NCBI GenBank assembly: GCA_944324865.1
Contig: CALUXW010000012.1
Span: 1-41,326 of the forward strand
DNA: 41,326 nucleotides
Direction of reading: 5' to 3'
Origin: Candidatus Gastranaerophilales bacterium
GTDB lineage: Bacteria > Cyanobacteriota > Vampirovibrionia > Gastranaerophilales > Gastranaerophilaceae
Below are positions 7,990 to 17,792 of this stretch, piece after piece (position 1 is the first letter of the stretch; each line of letters begins with the position of its first letter). Below the pieces are notes generated by a model. That model did no database searches and was not told the DNA's origin. It was given only the letters and a program-made list of their open reading frames with translations. A program made the translations under genes and the position numbers.

Positions 7990-10007
7990 TGTACAAATAC
8001 GCACTAGTATTGGTTGATGTTGCAAAACTTGGTACTAAAACTTTCAGTTATTTAATACCCGATTTTTACAAAAAATTAATAAAAATCGGGCAAGCTGTAG
8101 TCGTTCCCTTTGGACCAAAAAGAAAAATAAAAGGTTATATTGTAGGATTTTCAAATTATCTTGAACAAGGAATTAAAGCAAAATACATTGACGATATATT
8201 AGAAAGTGAACCACTTTTTGACCTTGAATATTTAAAATTACTCGAGTGGGTTGCCAACTACTATTTTTGCGATTTACCAACTGTTTTAAAAACAGCACTA
8301 CCACAAAAATTTTTTGAAAAAAATGTTAAAAATTACAGAAAACCCAAAAAAGAAAACATGGCTTTAAAAGAAAATATTGAAAAAATCGAGCACAAATTAA
8401 GCCCTGAACAAGAGAAAGTTTATAAAGAGATTAAACATGTTAATGCACAGACTTCTCTTTTATACGGCATTACTGGCTCAGGTAAAACTGAAATATACTT
8501 TAAGCTAATTGAAGATACTATAAAAGAAGGTAAAAACGTGCTTTTTATGGCGCCTGAGATTGCACTTGTATCTCAACTCACAATGCGTACAATAAGACAT
8601 TTTGGTTCTGAAAATGTAGCGATATGGCACTCTTCAATATCAGAGGCGGAAAAATACAGCGTTTGGGAAAAACTTAAAAATAATGAAATAAAAATTCTTT
8701 TTGGTGCTCGCTCTTCAATTTTTGCACCAATTTCAAATCTGGGACTTATAATTATCGATGAAGAACACGATACAAGCTATAAACAAACAATGCCTAACCC
8801 CAGATACTGCGCAAAACATGTTGCAAAAAAATTAGCACAACTACATGGTGCAAAAGTAATTTTAGGTAGCGCAACACCTGATGTAGAAAGTTATTGGGAG
8901 GCGCAAAATACAAATTCACTTTTTGTACTTAAAAATCGTTATAACAATGCATCTCTTCCTGATGTCAATATAATCGATATGAGAAGTGAACGTCTTGATG
9001 GAAATTTAGGCATTTTTTCTCGCACTTTAATTAACAAAACAATAGAAACAATAAAACACGGTGAGCAAGTAATTTTTTTAATCAATAGGCGCGGATTTTC
9101 AAGCTATACACAATGTATGGAATGTGGGCAAGTTTTAGAGTGTAAAAAATGCGCAATTCCACTAATTTATCATTCGCAGAGCAATTCATACAAATGTCAT
9201 TACTGTGGCTATGAAATAAAAAAACCTGTATGCGAAAATTGCAAAAGTGAAGAACTTGAAAATTTCGGCACTGGTTCACAAAGAGTTGAAGAAATAGCAA
9301 AAAAAATTTTTGAAGGGATGAACATAGCCCGTCTTGACAGCGATAGTTTAAATAAAAAAAACGAACACATTGAAATTTTACAAAAATTTCAACAGGGCAA
9401 GATTGATATTTTAGTAGGCACTCAAATGATAGCAAAAGGTCTTGATAATCCAAATGTAACACTTGTCGGGGTTATTAATGCCGATCTTAGTTTTAACTTG
9501 CCCGATTACAGAAGTTCAGAACGCGGATTTTCATTACTAACACAAGTTGCAGGACGTTCAGGCAGGGGAGCACAAAAAGGGAAGGTAATTTTTCAAACAT
9601 ATAATGAAGATAATTTATTTTTACAAAAAGCAAAAGAACAAGATTACTTGAGTTTCTTTGAAAAAGAGAGAGAATTAAGAGAACAATATGACTACCCACC
9701 ATACTCAAAAATTATAAGAATAATTTTAAGCTCAAGTCAAGAATATATGGCAGAACATGCCTGCTGCGAAATAGCGGTCCACCTTAAAAATTATGTAAAA
9801 AAATTATCCCTTGATGAGAGGATAATTATATTAGGTCCGGTTGCTTGTGTAATAGGTAAAATTAGAGGGGAGTACCGATACAACATACTTATAAAAAATA
9901 AACTCGAAGAAAAAGGGCACAACATTATACTTAGCTTTTTAAGAAAAATAAGCCTTCATAACGATATAAAAATGATTGTAGATGTAGATCCGAGCGATAT
10001 TTTATGA
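7986..10007 (+). CDS. priA: Primosomal protein N' (PriA helicase)
   Basis: This SF2 helicase reloads the replisome at stalled forks and recombination intermediates. The 673-residue protein is somewhat shorter than E. coli PriA (732). The N-terminal DNA-binding region (about 1-105) includes VPFGPKRKIKGYIVG. The helicase core has Walker A GITGSGKT (161-168), the DEEH box (258-261), GSATPD and, in the C-terminal lobe, GTQMIAKGLD and QVAGRSGRG. Between the lobes a zinc module shows CMECG, CKKC, CHYCG and CENC, eight Cys for two zinc ions, as in the family. It overlaps the gene before and the gene after (ATGA at 10004), suggesting coupled translation with the helicase/nuclease pair. Confidence 0.95.
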   Translation: MMYKYALVLVDVAKLGTKTFSYLIPDFYKKLIKIGQAVVVPFGPKRKIKGYIVGFSNYLEQGIKAKYIDDILESEPLFDLEYLKLLEWVANYYFCDLPTVLKTALPQKFFEKNVKNYRKPKKENMALKENIEKIEHKLSPEQEKVYKEIKHVNAQTSLLYGITGSGKTEIYFKLIEDTIKEGKNVLFMAPEIALVSQLTMRTIRHFGSENVAIWHSSISEAEKYSVWEKLKNNEIKILFGARSSIFAPISNLGLIIIDEEHDTSYKQTMPNPRYCAKHVAKKLAQLHGAKVILGSATPDVESYWEAQNTNSLFVLKNRYNNASLPDVNIIDMRSERLDGNLGIFSRTLINKTIETIKHGEQVIFLINRRGFSSYTQCMECGQVLECKKCAIPLIYHSQSNSYKCHYCGYEIKKPVCENCKSEELENFGTGSQRVEEIAKKIFEGMNIARLDSDSLNKKNEHIEILQKFQQGKIDILVGTQMIAKGLDNPNVTLVGVINADLSFNLPDYRSSERGFSLLTQVAGRSGRGAQKGKVIFQTYNEDNLFLQKAKEQDYLSFFEKERELREQYDYPPYSKIIRIILSSSQEYMAEHACCEIAVHLKNYVKKLSLDERIIILGPVACVIGKIRGEYRYNILIKNKLEEKGHNIILSFLRKISLHNDIKMIVDVDPSDIL

Positions 10008-13000
10008 TATTTTACTCAACTATAAATTCAAATAAAACAGATATTCTCGTTAAAATTTTTTTGCAACTTATAAAAAATGGTGCAAAAGCAGATGAAATTC
10101 TTGTACTTGTACAGAATGGTAAAAAAAAGAAAAATTTTCTTGAAAAAGTTAAAAATAATTCTCCTGTTGGAAACATAGGAAATCTTAATATATTTAGCTT
10201 TTTCGGACTAGCAAGAAACTTTATTGAAAAAAATTGGGTCTGTGTAGAAAATATAATAAAATATCCAAATTCCCCTGTTTTTGGGCACCTTTGCGGGCTT
10301 GAAACATCTCAGTACATATTTAAAAATTGTATAAAAGAAATTGAATTTAAGGGATATAACTCAAAAATAAACCTTTTACACCAACTTTTAAGACGTTATT
10401 CACTAATTGTACAAAATTCACTTAATGAAGAAGAAATTCAAATTCGTGAAAAAATTTTACATGAATCATATTGCAGCGAAGTCAGAAAAGCAATTAAATT
10501 ATATAAACTAAAAACTCTTGAATTAAGGGCTTTTGATTACCTAAGACAGGTAAGCATTTTTGAATACTTATATAAAAAAGTAAAAAATCCTTACAAATAC
10601 GTCATTTTAGACGATGGAGACGAAATAACACCTGCCATTTTCGAATACTTAAAATACATAAAAAAAGACATAGTGGAGTTTTTTATAGCACAAGATCCAT
10701 GCGGTTCATCTCGTCTAGGGTATTTAAGTGCCACACACATTGATTTTGAAAAATTTCTAAACCAAAAAGCTCAAGACCTGAGAAAAAAAACCCCTAAATT
10801 ATTAAATGCACTGAGTATATTTGAAAATATAAAAAACAAAACTCCAATATTACCTGATGACACGGTTATAAAAAGTTTTGTACGACGCGATGAGATGATT
10901 TTTCAAACTATTGAAGAAATTAAACAGCTTATTAAAAATGGGGTAAAACCAAATGAAATTGCTATTGTAACGCCAATATGCGACAGGTATCTGCGCTTTT
11001 GTTTTAACAAAATAAATCAAGATATATTTTTTCTTTCTGGAAATGAAAAATTAAATCAAAATCCCCATGTAAGTGCAATTATAGAAGTTTTAAAACTTGC
11101 AAACACCGAGGATTGCTATCTTAGCCCATACACATTAAAGGGAATTTTACTTGAAGTATTAAAAGTACAAGGAAATGAAGCAATAGACATCTATCAAAAT
11201 TATGCATTAGAAAACCAACAATACAAAAAACTTCTAAAAGAATACTTAAAAAATACCAAAAATTCACATATTCAAGAATTTTTAAATTTTCTTAATGATA
11301 TAAAAGAACTCTGTTTAAGCGAACAACTTAACAAAATTTGTACAAAATATACACAAAAAAGTATGCAAAACCGTAATAATATTTTAAAGTTAAATAAATT
11401 AGCAAAGCAAATTTCAGACTTTGAAGAAATTTTCGGTAAAGGTTTCGAAAAATTAAATTTAATTGAACAACTTGAAAATACAATTATTGCAGAAAATCCG
11501 CTTAGCGAAGAGGAAATTCCACAAAATTCAATAATTGTAGCAAGTGCTCAAAAATTAATAGACAGTGAAATATGTACAAAATATTTATTTCTACTTGATT
11601 GTTCCAATTCTGACTGGATAAAACAAGACATAGGGATGCTATACAATTCTTGGGTTTTCCAAAAAAATTGGGATAAAGAGCAATTTGATTCCGAAGATAA
11701 TATTGCCCTTACACTTGATAGAACAGCAAGAATATTATATAAATTATACTTGTGCAAAAATAAACAAATGTACGTATATTCAAGCATTTACGATACACTT
11801 GGTCTTGAGAACTTTGGCGCAATAGATAAATTATTCAAAACATCACAAATAAAACCGGCAAATAAACTTGTAAAAATTAAGCCGCGTGATGATCAAAAGC
11901 CGGTACTTGAATATAAATCCGGGAAAATGGCCATAAGCGCTGTTGCAGGGTCTGGCAAAACGACAATAATGCTTGCACTTATTTTAAAATTGCTGGAAGG
12001 CAAAATCATAAAAGACATAAAAAGTGAAAATATTTTTGTTCTTACTTTTATGGACTCTGCTGCAAGAAATTTTAAAGAAAGGATTAAACAGAATTATCCT
12101 GATATGGTTGAATTGCCACAAATTTCAACAATTCATGGTCTTGCACTAAGAATCTTAAAAGAAAATAATAACTACACTTTTTTAGGATTAGATAATAACT
12201 TTGAAATTATTGACGAAAACAGGAGAAGGGAAATTATAGCAAATGCTACAGTAAATAATGGGCTTGACTATAATAAAACAGATTTATATGAACGTGCAAT
12301 CAGCGACTTTAAAAACGAAAATTCGGACATAAAAAAAGTTAAGAGTCCGAGTTTTAAAAGTGTATTTTCTGACTACGATAAAGAAATGAAGGAAAATAAT
12401 TACCTGGACTACGATGATCTTTTAATTCTTTCACTAAAATTGTTAAGAAAAAATCAAGAAGTACTTAACTACTACCAAAACCTGGCAAGAGTCATTGTCG
12501 AAGACGAAGCACAAGATTCATCACCAATCCAACAAGAGCTTATTAATTTATTAGGTTCTAAATGGGGCAATATAATAAGATGTGGAGATGTAAACCAAGC
12601 TATTACAGCAACTTTCTCGAATTCAGATGTCAAAGGCTTTAAGAAATTTATTAAAGAAAACTACAATATAAAAATGAATAAATCTCAACGATGCGCATTA
12701 AAAATTATTGACTTAGCAAATAAAATTATTGATAATGCCATAAGCATTGCACCACAGGCTTTTTTGGATATTAAAATGCAACCTGTCGAAGGTAAAAACT
12801 CGCAAAATACTGATGCAATTAATATTAAACTTTTCGAAAAATCGCAAAACGAAAAAGATTATATAGCGCAAGAAATAACAAAAATTCAAAAAAAATATCC
12901 CGATAAAACAATAGGTATACTACTAAGAAGTAATAGGCAAATAAATAATTTCTGCGATTTTCTTGAAAATAAAAATATCAAAACACAAAAAAATATCGAT

Positions 13001-13774
13001 ATTTTATATAACAACCCGGTGTTTAAAATTGTCCTGACAATTTTCAATTTTATTCTTGATACAAAAAACAAAAATAATCTTAAGAAATGTCTTGAGATAA
13101 TGCTTGAAATACCAAAATACAAAGATGAAAAAGGAATTTTAAACTTTATTCAAGATTACGATTTTCTATCAGACAAAGGTGCAAAATACTCATTATGGTG
13201 GGATTTAAAATATTTTCTTTTAAAAGGGACAGCAACTCCGATGGAACTTGTACTTGAAATAGGAGATTTTTACTTTAAAAACACTCTTGAATTTGCAAAT
13301 GTTTCAATGATTTACTCGATTACAGAAAAGATTTATCAAACGCACAAAAGTTTTGAGCAGACAGTAGCAAGGATGAATGAAATTGCATTTAGAATTAACA
13401 AAAGTACAAAATTTTATACCGAGAAAAATATTCAAGACAAAGACAGTGTAAAAATTATGACTTTACACAAATCGAAAGGGGATGAATTTGATTTTGTATT
13501 TATTCCTGAACTCAGTGCAGATAATTTAGGACTCGAAATACAAGACATAAAACTTAAAGACAATACGGAATTTTTGCAATCTATTAAAGAAAAACCTAAA
13601 AGCAAAGAAATTCTAAAACAAGAAATACTTGAAGAAAACTACAGATTGCTCTATGTAGGTATTACAAGAGCAAAAATAAAATTATATTTAACTTGTTCTA
13701 AAACTTTTAAAATATATAACAAAGAAAAAACTCAAAAACCTTGTGAAATTTTCATAAACGAGGAGGTAAAATGA
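10004..13774 (+). CDS. Double UvrD-type helicase: inactive AddB-like half fused to an active AddA/UvrD-like half
   Basis: A 1256-residue protein. The C-terminal half (about 640-1256) is a complete SF1 UvrD-type helicase: Walker A AGSGKT (648-653), Ia FVLTFMDSAA, STIHGLA, Walker B DEAQD (834-838), GDVNQAI, motif V TLHKSKGDEFDFVF (about 1155) and motif VI YVGITRAK (about 1220). The N-terminal half (about 1-640) follows the same order in degenerate form: NKT (10-12) without the Gly loop, FSFFGLA, a Walker-B-like VILDDGDE (203-207), FFIAQDP, EIAIVTP, VASAQKLID (about 510) and LDRTARILYKLYL (about 574). This recalls AddAB/RexAB, where AddB is a dead helicase, but here both are in one chain and no nuclease domain follows motif VI. 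The next gene supplies a nuclease. The likely role is DNA double-strand break end processing. Confidence 0.85.
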   Translation: MIFYSTINSNKTDILVKIFLQLIKNGAKADEILVLVQNGKKKKNFLEKVKNNSPVGNIGNLNIFSFFGLARNFIEKNWVCVENIIKYPNSPVFGHLCGLETSQYIFKNCIKEIEFKGYNSKINLLHQLLRRYSLIVQNSLNEEEIQIREKILHESYCSEVRKAIKLYKLKTLELRAFDYLRQVSIFEYLYKKVKNPYKYVILDDGDEITPAIFEYLKYIKKDIVEFFIAQDPCGSSRLGYLSATHIDFEKFLNQKAQDLRKKTPKLLNALSIFENIKNKTPILPDDTVIKSFVRRDEMIFQTIEEIKQLIKNGVKPNEIAIVTPICDRYLRFCFNKINQDIFFLSGNEKLNQNPHVSAIIEVLKLANTEDCYLSPYTLKGILLEVLKVQGNEAIDIYQNYALENQQYKKLLKEYLKNTKNSHIQEFLNFLNDIKELCLSEQLNKICTKYTQKSMQNRNNILKLNKLAKQISDFEEIFGKGFEKLNLIEQLENTIIAENPLSEEEIPQNSIIVASAQKLIDSEICTKYLFLLDCSNSDWIKQDIGMLYNSWVFQKNWDKEQFDSEDNIALTLDRTARILYKLYLCKNKQMYVYSSIYDTLGLENFGAIDKLFKTSQIKPANKLVKIKPRDDQKPVLEYKSGKMAISAVAGSGKTTIMLALILKLLEGKIIKDIKSENIFVLTFMDSAARNFKERIKQNYPDMVELPQISTIHGLALRILKENNNYTFLGLDNNFEIIDENRRREIIANATVNNGLDYNKTDLYERAISDFKNENSDIKKVKSPSFKSVFSDYDKEMKENNYLDYDDLLILSLKLLRKNQEVLNYYQNLARVIVEDEAQDSSPIQQELINLLGSKWGNIIRCGDVNQAITATFSNSDVKGFKKFIKENYNIKMNKSQRCALKIIDLANKIIDNAISIAPQAFLDIKMQPVEGKNSQNTDAINIKLFEKSQNEKDYIAQEITKIQKKYPDKTIGILLRSNRQINNFCDFLENKNIKTQKNIDILYNNPVFKIVLTIFNFILDTKNKNNLKKCLEIMLEIPKYKDEKGILNFIQDYDFLSDKGAKYSLWWDLKYFLLKGTATPMELVLEIGDFYFKNTLEFANVSMIYSITEKIYQTHKSFEQTVARMNEIAFRINKSTKFYTEKNIQDKDSVKIMTLHKSKGDEFDFVFIPELSADNLGLEIQDIKLKDNTEFLQSIKEKPKSKEILKQEILEENYRLLYVGITRAKIKLYLTCSKTFKIYNKEKTQKPCEIFINEEVK

Positions 13775-14358
13775 ATACTTTTAGCGTAAATTCCCTTAAA
13801 TTATTAGATAAAAACAGCGAAGAATTTATAGATAAGTATATTCTACACCTTGATTTTTTATCTTCAGACATAAACGCAAAACGTGGGGAACGTCTGCATA
13901 ATATGATCTCATATTATTTAAGGAATTTTGATATAGAAAAAATAAAAAACTCTATGACTTTAGACGAAAAGAAACTCCTAGAAAAAACTCTTGCGCTTGA
14001 AATCTTTAAAGAAAAAGAGAAATTTATAAAATCAGAAGAACCATTTTTAATAAAATGTAAAATTAAAAATACAAACTTCTATCTTACAGGTAGGTTCGAT
14101 GCTATTTTTTATGATAATAACAAATATATAATATATGACTGGAAATCAAAAAATTTACCTAAAGACCCACAAAACGACTTGCAAAGTGTTGTTTATTTAT
14201 ACTGTGCATCAAAAATTTTTAATACACAAAAAATTACAATAAAATACGTTTCACTTGAAACCCACAACACTGCACAAGCAAAATTTCAAGATGAAGATTC
14301 TTACTTTGGAAAAATTATCAGCATAATACAAAAATTACCACAAAGATATCTAACTTAA
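13771..14358 (+). CDS. Stand-alone PD-(D/E)XK nuclease, RecB-family
   Basis: A 195-residue protein that is essentially one RecB/Cas4-type nuclease domain. Visible motifs: G39ERLH43 (G-x3-H), E90, G107RFD110, D123WK125 (the D-x-K metal and catalytic motif) and Q138SVVY142 (Q-x3-Y). All expected catalytic residues are present, so the nuclease should be active. The four-Cys iron-sulfur site of AddB and Cas4 is missing. The start overlaps the helicase stop (ATGA) and has GAGGAGG five bases upstream, so the two subunits should be made together. I infer that it is the nuclease of an AddAB-like complex. The 3' end overlaps convergent map by 9 bases. Confidence 0.85.
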   Translation: MNTFSVNSLKLLDKNSEEFIDKYILHLDFLSSDINAKRGERLHNMISYYLRNFDIEKIKNSMTLDEKKLLEKTLALEIFKEKEKFIKSEEPFLIKCKIKNTNFYLTGRFDAIFYDNNKYIIYDWKSKNLPKDPQNDLQSVVYLYCASKIFNTQKITIKYVSLETHNTAQAKFQDEDSYFGKIISIIQKLPQRYLT

Positions 14359-15099
14359 TTTTGTTAAAATTTCAGGACCGCAATCACCAACAAGTACTGT
14401 ATGCTCAAAATGTGCGGAAGGCTTTTCGTCTGCAGTGACAACTGTCCACTCATCATCCAAAACAAATACATCGTCTTTGCCCAAATTTAACATAGGTTCA
14501 ATTGCAATTGTCATCCCAGTTTTAAGCACTGTTTTATTACCTGTGCGATAGTTAAATACGAAAGGATCTTCATGCATACTGCGACCTACTCCATGACCAC
14601 CATATTGACGAACAATCCCGAGTCCTTTTGAAAGTGCTACATCTTCAATAGCAGCAGAAGCTTCTTCAAGCAAATTACCATCTATCATTCTGGAAATACC
14701 AGCCATTAAAGATTTTTCAGTAGTTTCTAAAAGCATCTTTTTATCTTGAGTTATCTCTCCAACAGGATAAGTCCAAGCACCATCCCCAACAAGACCACGA
14801 AATGTTGCACCGACATCGATTGAAATTATATCTCCACTGCACAATATAATGTCTTTTGAAGGAATGCCATGAACTACCTGTTCATTAATCGAAGTGCAGA
14901 TTGAACCCGGGAAACCATGATAACCCAAAAAAGTTGGTATTGCTTTATTTTTTCTAATTATTTCGTGTGCAATTTTGTCAAGTTCAAAAGTTGAAATGCC
15001 TTCACAGATTACTTTTTTCATCTCTTGATGAACAAGGGCTACTATATTACCCGCATGGCGCATGAGCTTTATTTCTTCACGAGATTTTCTTGAAATCAA
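14350..15099 (-). CDS. map: Methionine aminopeptidase, type I
   Basis: It removes the initiator Met from new proteins. The 249 residues fit the type I length. The five metal ligands are visible in context: D in ISIDVGA, D in GDGAWT, H in YGGHGVGR, E in AIEPML and E in AHFEHT. The frame begins with TTG at 15099 (MISRKSREEI, aligning with the family N-terminus), preceded by AGGTAG; no ATG gives a better fit. It is the last gene of the secY-adk-map segment, nine bases after adk. It converges with the RecB-family nuclease, their ends overlapping by 9 bases with no terminator between them. Confidence 0.95.
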   Translation of the reverse strand: MISRKSREEIKLMRHAGNIVALVHQEMKKVICEGISTFELDKIAHEIIRKNKAIPTFLGYHGFPGSICTSINEQVVHGIPSKDIILCSGDIISIDVGATFRGLVGDGAWTYPVGEITQDKKMLLETTEKSLMAGISRMIDGNLLEEASAAIEDVALSKGLGIVRQYGGHGVGRSMHEDPFVFNYRTGNKTVLKTGMTIAIEPMLNLGKDDVFVLDDEWTVVTADEKPSAHFEHTVLVGDCGPEILTKLS

Positions 15100-15108
15100 T
15101 TTATCTAC

Positions 15109-15777
15109 CTACACTTCTTCTAAAATAATTTCCTTTATACTTTCCCAAACATCAGTTATAGGAGCATCGGCATTTACTTCTTCCAATATTCCCATATTTT
15201 CAAAATATTCAAGCAAGGGCTTTGTTTCTTTTTCATAAGTTTCAAAACGTAGCCTTGCTGTTTGCTCGTTATCATCTTTTCTTTGAATAAGCTGAGTATC
15301 GCAAATATCGCAATAATTCATAATTTTAGGCGGTGAGCTAATTAAATTGTAAATCATTCCACATTTGGGACAAGAACGTCTATTTACAAGTCTTTGAATT
15401 AACACATCATTTGCTATATCAAAATAAATTGCAATAGCATCATCTTCTAAAGTAAAATTTGTAACCTCTTTTAAGATGAGCTTTAGCGCATCTGCTTGTT
15501 CAACCGAACGAGGAAAACCATCTAAAATAAAGCCTTCTTTACAGTCATCTTTTTTAATTCTATCTTTTATGACATTCTGCACAACCTCGATCGGTACAAG
15601 TTGCCCTTTGTCAATATACTGCTTAGCTTCAACTCCAAATGGCGTATTATCTTGTATATTTTTTCTTAAGAGTGAGCCGGTATCAACATGTACAATATCT
15701 AACTTTTGAGACAGTCTTGTCGTCTGTGTACCTTTCCCACACCCTGGAGGGCCTAAGAATATAAATATTTTTTTCAT
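15109..15777 (-). CDS. adk: Adenylate kinase
   Basis: It interconverts ATP and AMP with two ADP. The protein has 222 residues, the long form, with P-loop GPPGCGKGT near the N-terminus, the NMP-binding region (DTGSLLR), GFPRSVEQA, and a LID domain carrying four Cys (CPKC and CDIC) for a structural zinc, as in Gram-positive-type enzymes. An in-frame ATG lies at 15786, but ATG 15777 has AAGGATGG at a sensible distance and gives the normal family N-terminus (MKKIFIFLGPPG). It sits between secY and map, the usual order at the end of the spc operon. Confidence 0.95.
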   Translation of the reverse strand: MKKIFIFLGPPGCGKGTQTTRLSQKLDIVHVDTGSLLRKNIQDNTPFGVEAKQYIDKGQLVPIEVVQNVIKDRIKKDDCKEGFILDGFPRSVEQADALKLILKEVTNFTLEDDAIAIYFDIANDVLIQRLVNRRSCPKCGMIYNLISSPPKIMNYCDICDTQLIQRKDDNEQTARLRFETYEKETKPLLEYFENMGILEEVNADAPITDVWESIKEIILEEV

Positions 15778-15788
15778 TTTATCCATCC

Positions 15789-17129
15789 TTACTGTTGCAG
15801 AAAACTTTCATAATTCTTAGCTAACATATGTGTTTTAATTTGATTAATAAAATCAAGTGCAACACCAACCATGATTATCAACGACGTGGCACCAAGCCCC
15901 TGCATGGTAGTAATATTTGTTATTTTGCTGGCAATAGTTGGAATAAGCGCAATTATACCCAAAGATATGGCACCAATAAATATTGTTCTACTTAAAATTT
16001 CATCCAACTTATCAGCAGTTGGTTTGCCTGGTTTAACACCAGGAATTGCCGATCCATATTTTTTAAGATTATTGGCAATTTCTTTTGGTTGCATAGAAGG
16101 AATAATTGATGCATAAAAGAACGTTAAAGCCACAATTAACAAAAAATATACAACATAATAACTTATTGATGACGGACTTAAAAATAAACTCATTTGCTCG
16201 AGTATATTTCTTACAACTCCCTCAGGAAGCTTCATTTGCTGCACAAAACTTAAAATTGTTGCCGGAAACAGTAATATGGCAACAGCAAAGATGATAGGCA
16301 TAACCCCACCCGGATTTAATTTAAATGGTATGTTTGTATTTGCACCACCATAAACTTTATTACCAACTTGACGTCTTGCACTTACAATCGGCACTTTTCT
16401 TACTGCATCCTGAAAAACTATGATAAATATTATTGTAGCAATAAAAATTGCAAGTAAACCAACCAGGCCTAACTGTAACATTGAATCTTGAGAAACAAGA
16501 GTTGCAGTTCGTGAAACATAAAGAGGTATACCCGATATAATACCAATAAAAATTATAAGTGAACCTCCATTACCAACACCTTTTTCGGTAATCAACTCTG
16601 CAAGCCACATTACAAAAACCGAACCCGCCGTAAGGGCAGCCATCGAACCTAAAAAGAACAATGGTGCACTAACTGTATGAATTATTGAATTTGGCAATTT
16701 AGACAGTATTGTTACAAACACAAACGATTGAAATAATGCAAGTACAACCGTAAATTGTCTTGTCAACTGCTGTATTTTACGCCTGCCGGCTTCGCCTTCT
16801 TCTTTTTGCAATTTTTCAAGATAAGGAATAATTACCGCCAAAAGCTGCATGATAATTGATGCAGTAATATATGGCCCTATGCCAAGGGCAAATATTGAAA
16901 CTTTACCTAGGGCACCGCCAGAAAATAAATCAAGAAAACCTATCATATTATTTCCTGCTGCCATTGCTTGAAAAACTTCATTATTAATACCGTATATAGG
17001 TAACTGTGTACCAAACCTGAAAAGCGCAATTATAGCAAAAGTAAAAATTAACTTTTGCTTTAATCCGCTTGCCTTTAAATTTGACACTAAGCTCTCCAGC
17101 ATTTGCTGGCTATTTACTTGTTGTTGCAT
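15789..17129 (-). CDS. secY: Protein translocase subunit SecY
   Basis: The central channel of the Sec translocon in the inner membrane. The 446 residues match the family. About ten hydrophobic helices are visible, beginning with KLIFTFAIIALFRFGTQLP, and the family landmarks PIYGIN, FSGGALG and IPGVKPGKPT are present. The ATG overlaps the rplO stop (TAATG), so the two are translationally coupled. The gene is part of the rpsE-rpmD-rplO-secY-adk-map run. Confidence 0.97.
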   Translation of the reverse strand: MQQQVNSQQMLESLVSNLKASGLKQKLIFTFAIIALFRFGTQLPIYGINNEVFQAMAAGNNMIGFLDLFSGGALGKVSIFALGIGPYITASIIMQLLAVIIPYLEKLQKEEGEAGRRKIQQLTRQFTVVLALFQSFVFVTILSKLPNSIIHTVSAPLFFLGSMAALTAGSVFVMWLAELITEKGVGNGGSLIIFIGIISGIPLYVSRTATLVSQDSMLQLGLVGLLAIFIATIIFIIVFQDAVRKVPIVSARRQVGNKVYGGANTNIPFKLNPGGVMPIIFAVAILLFPATILSFVQQMKLPEGVVRNILEQMSLFLSPSSISYYVVYFLLIVALTFFYASIIPSMQPKEIANNLKKYGSAIPGVKPGKPTADKLDEILSRTIFIGAISLGIIALIPTIASKITNITTMQGLGATSLIIMVGVALDFINQIKTHMLAKNYESFLQQ

Positions 17130-17572
17130 TAAACTAATTCAACCTTTCCGCCTGCTTTTTCAATTTTTTCTTTTGCCGATGGTGTAACATAAGTTGCTTT
17201 AACCGTTAGCGCTTTCTTAACTTCACCATTTCCCAGAACTCTTAAATTGACACAAGATGGATGAGCTTTTTTATTTTCTATCAAATAAATAAGATCAACT
17301 GTATCAACATTGATTTCATTTAAATCACCAACATTAATTTCAGCAGATTTGAGGGCAAATCTATTTTTAAAACCTTTTAATTTAGGCATTTGGCGATAAG
17401 ATGGCATTTGTCCGCCTTCAAAACCTCGTTTTGAACTCCTGCCTGATCTTTGACCTTCGCCATTATTACCACGGCAAGAAGTTTTACCATGACCTGATGA
17501 ACGGCCTCTACCTACTCTTTTAGATTTGGATACCGATCCTTCTGCCGGTTTTAAATCTTCTAATGTTATCAT
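17129..17572 (-). CDS. rplO: 50S ribosomal protein L15
   Basis: A 147-residue large-subunit protein of normal length. Family landmarks are the Gly/Arg-rich N-terminus (KRVGRGRSSGHGKTSCRG), FEGGQMPSYRQMPKLKGF, and a C-terminal KAGGKVELV. AAAGG lies upstream of the ATG. It is preceded by rpmD (17-base gap) and overlaps secY by one base. Confidence 0.97.
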   Translation of the reverse strand: MITLEDLKPAEGSVSKSKRVGRGRSSGHGKTSCRGNNGEGQRSGRSSKRGFEGGQMPSYRQMPKLKGFKNRFALKSAEINVGDLNEINVDTVDLIYLIENKKAHPSCVNLRVLGNGEVKKALTVKATYVTPSAKEKIEKAGGKVELV

Positions 17573-17589
17573 TTATATACCTTTACTTT

Positions 17590-17778
17590 CTATTCTACTA
17601 CCTGTACCAAATGAGGGATTTTATTGACCATACCCATAATTGTTGCAGAGGGCAGGTGTTCAACAATTTGATTAGTTTTAGTCAAACCTAATGCACGTAC
17701 AATTTTAACATGTTTTTCGGGTGCACCAATAGTACTTTTTACTAATTTTATTTTAATTTTTTCTTCTTTTTTTGCCAT
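17590..17778 (-). CDS. rpmD: 50S ribosomal protein L30
   Basis: A 62-residue protein of normal size for bacterial L30, with IKIKLVKSTIGAPEKHVKIV, then ALGL and the MVNKIPHLVQV tail. It starts 14 bases after rpsE with AGGTAA upstream. Its presence between rpsE and rplO is the normal spc order. Confidence 0.95.
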   Translation of the reverse strand: MAKKEEKIKIKLVKSTIGAPEKHVKIVRALGLTKTNQIVEHLPSATIMGMVNKIPHLVQVVE

Positions 17779-17792
17779 TTCTTACCTGCTTC

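Noticed and set aside
13771..14358. The small RecB-family nuclease as Cas4, hinting at a CRISPR locus
   Set aside because: The four-Cys iron-sulfur site of Cas4 is missing, there are no cas1/cas2 genes or repeat arrays, and the gene is coupled to a UvrD-type helicase.
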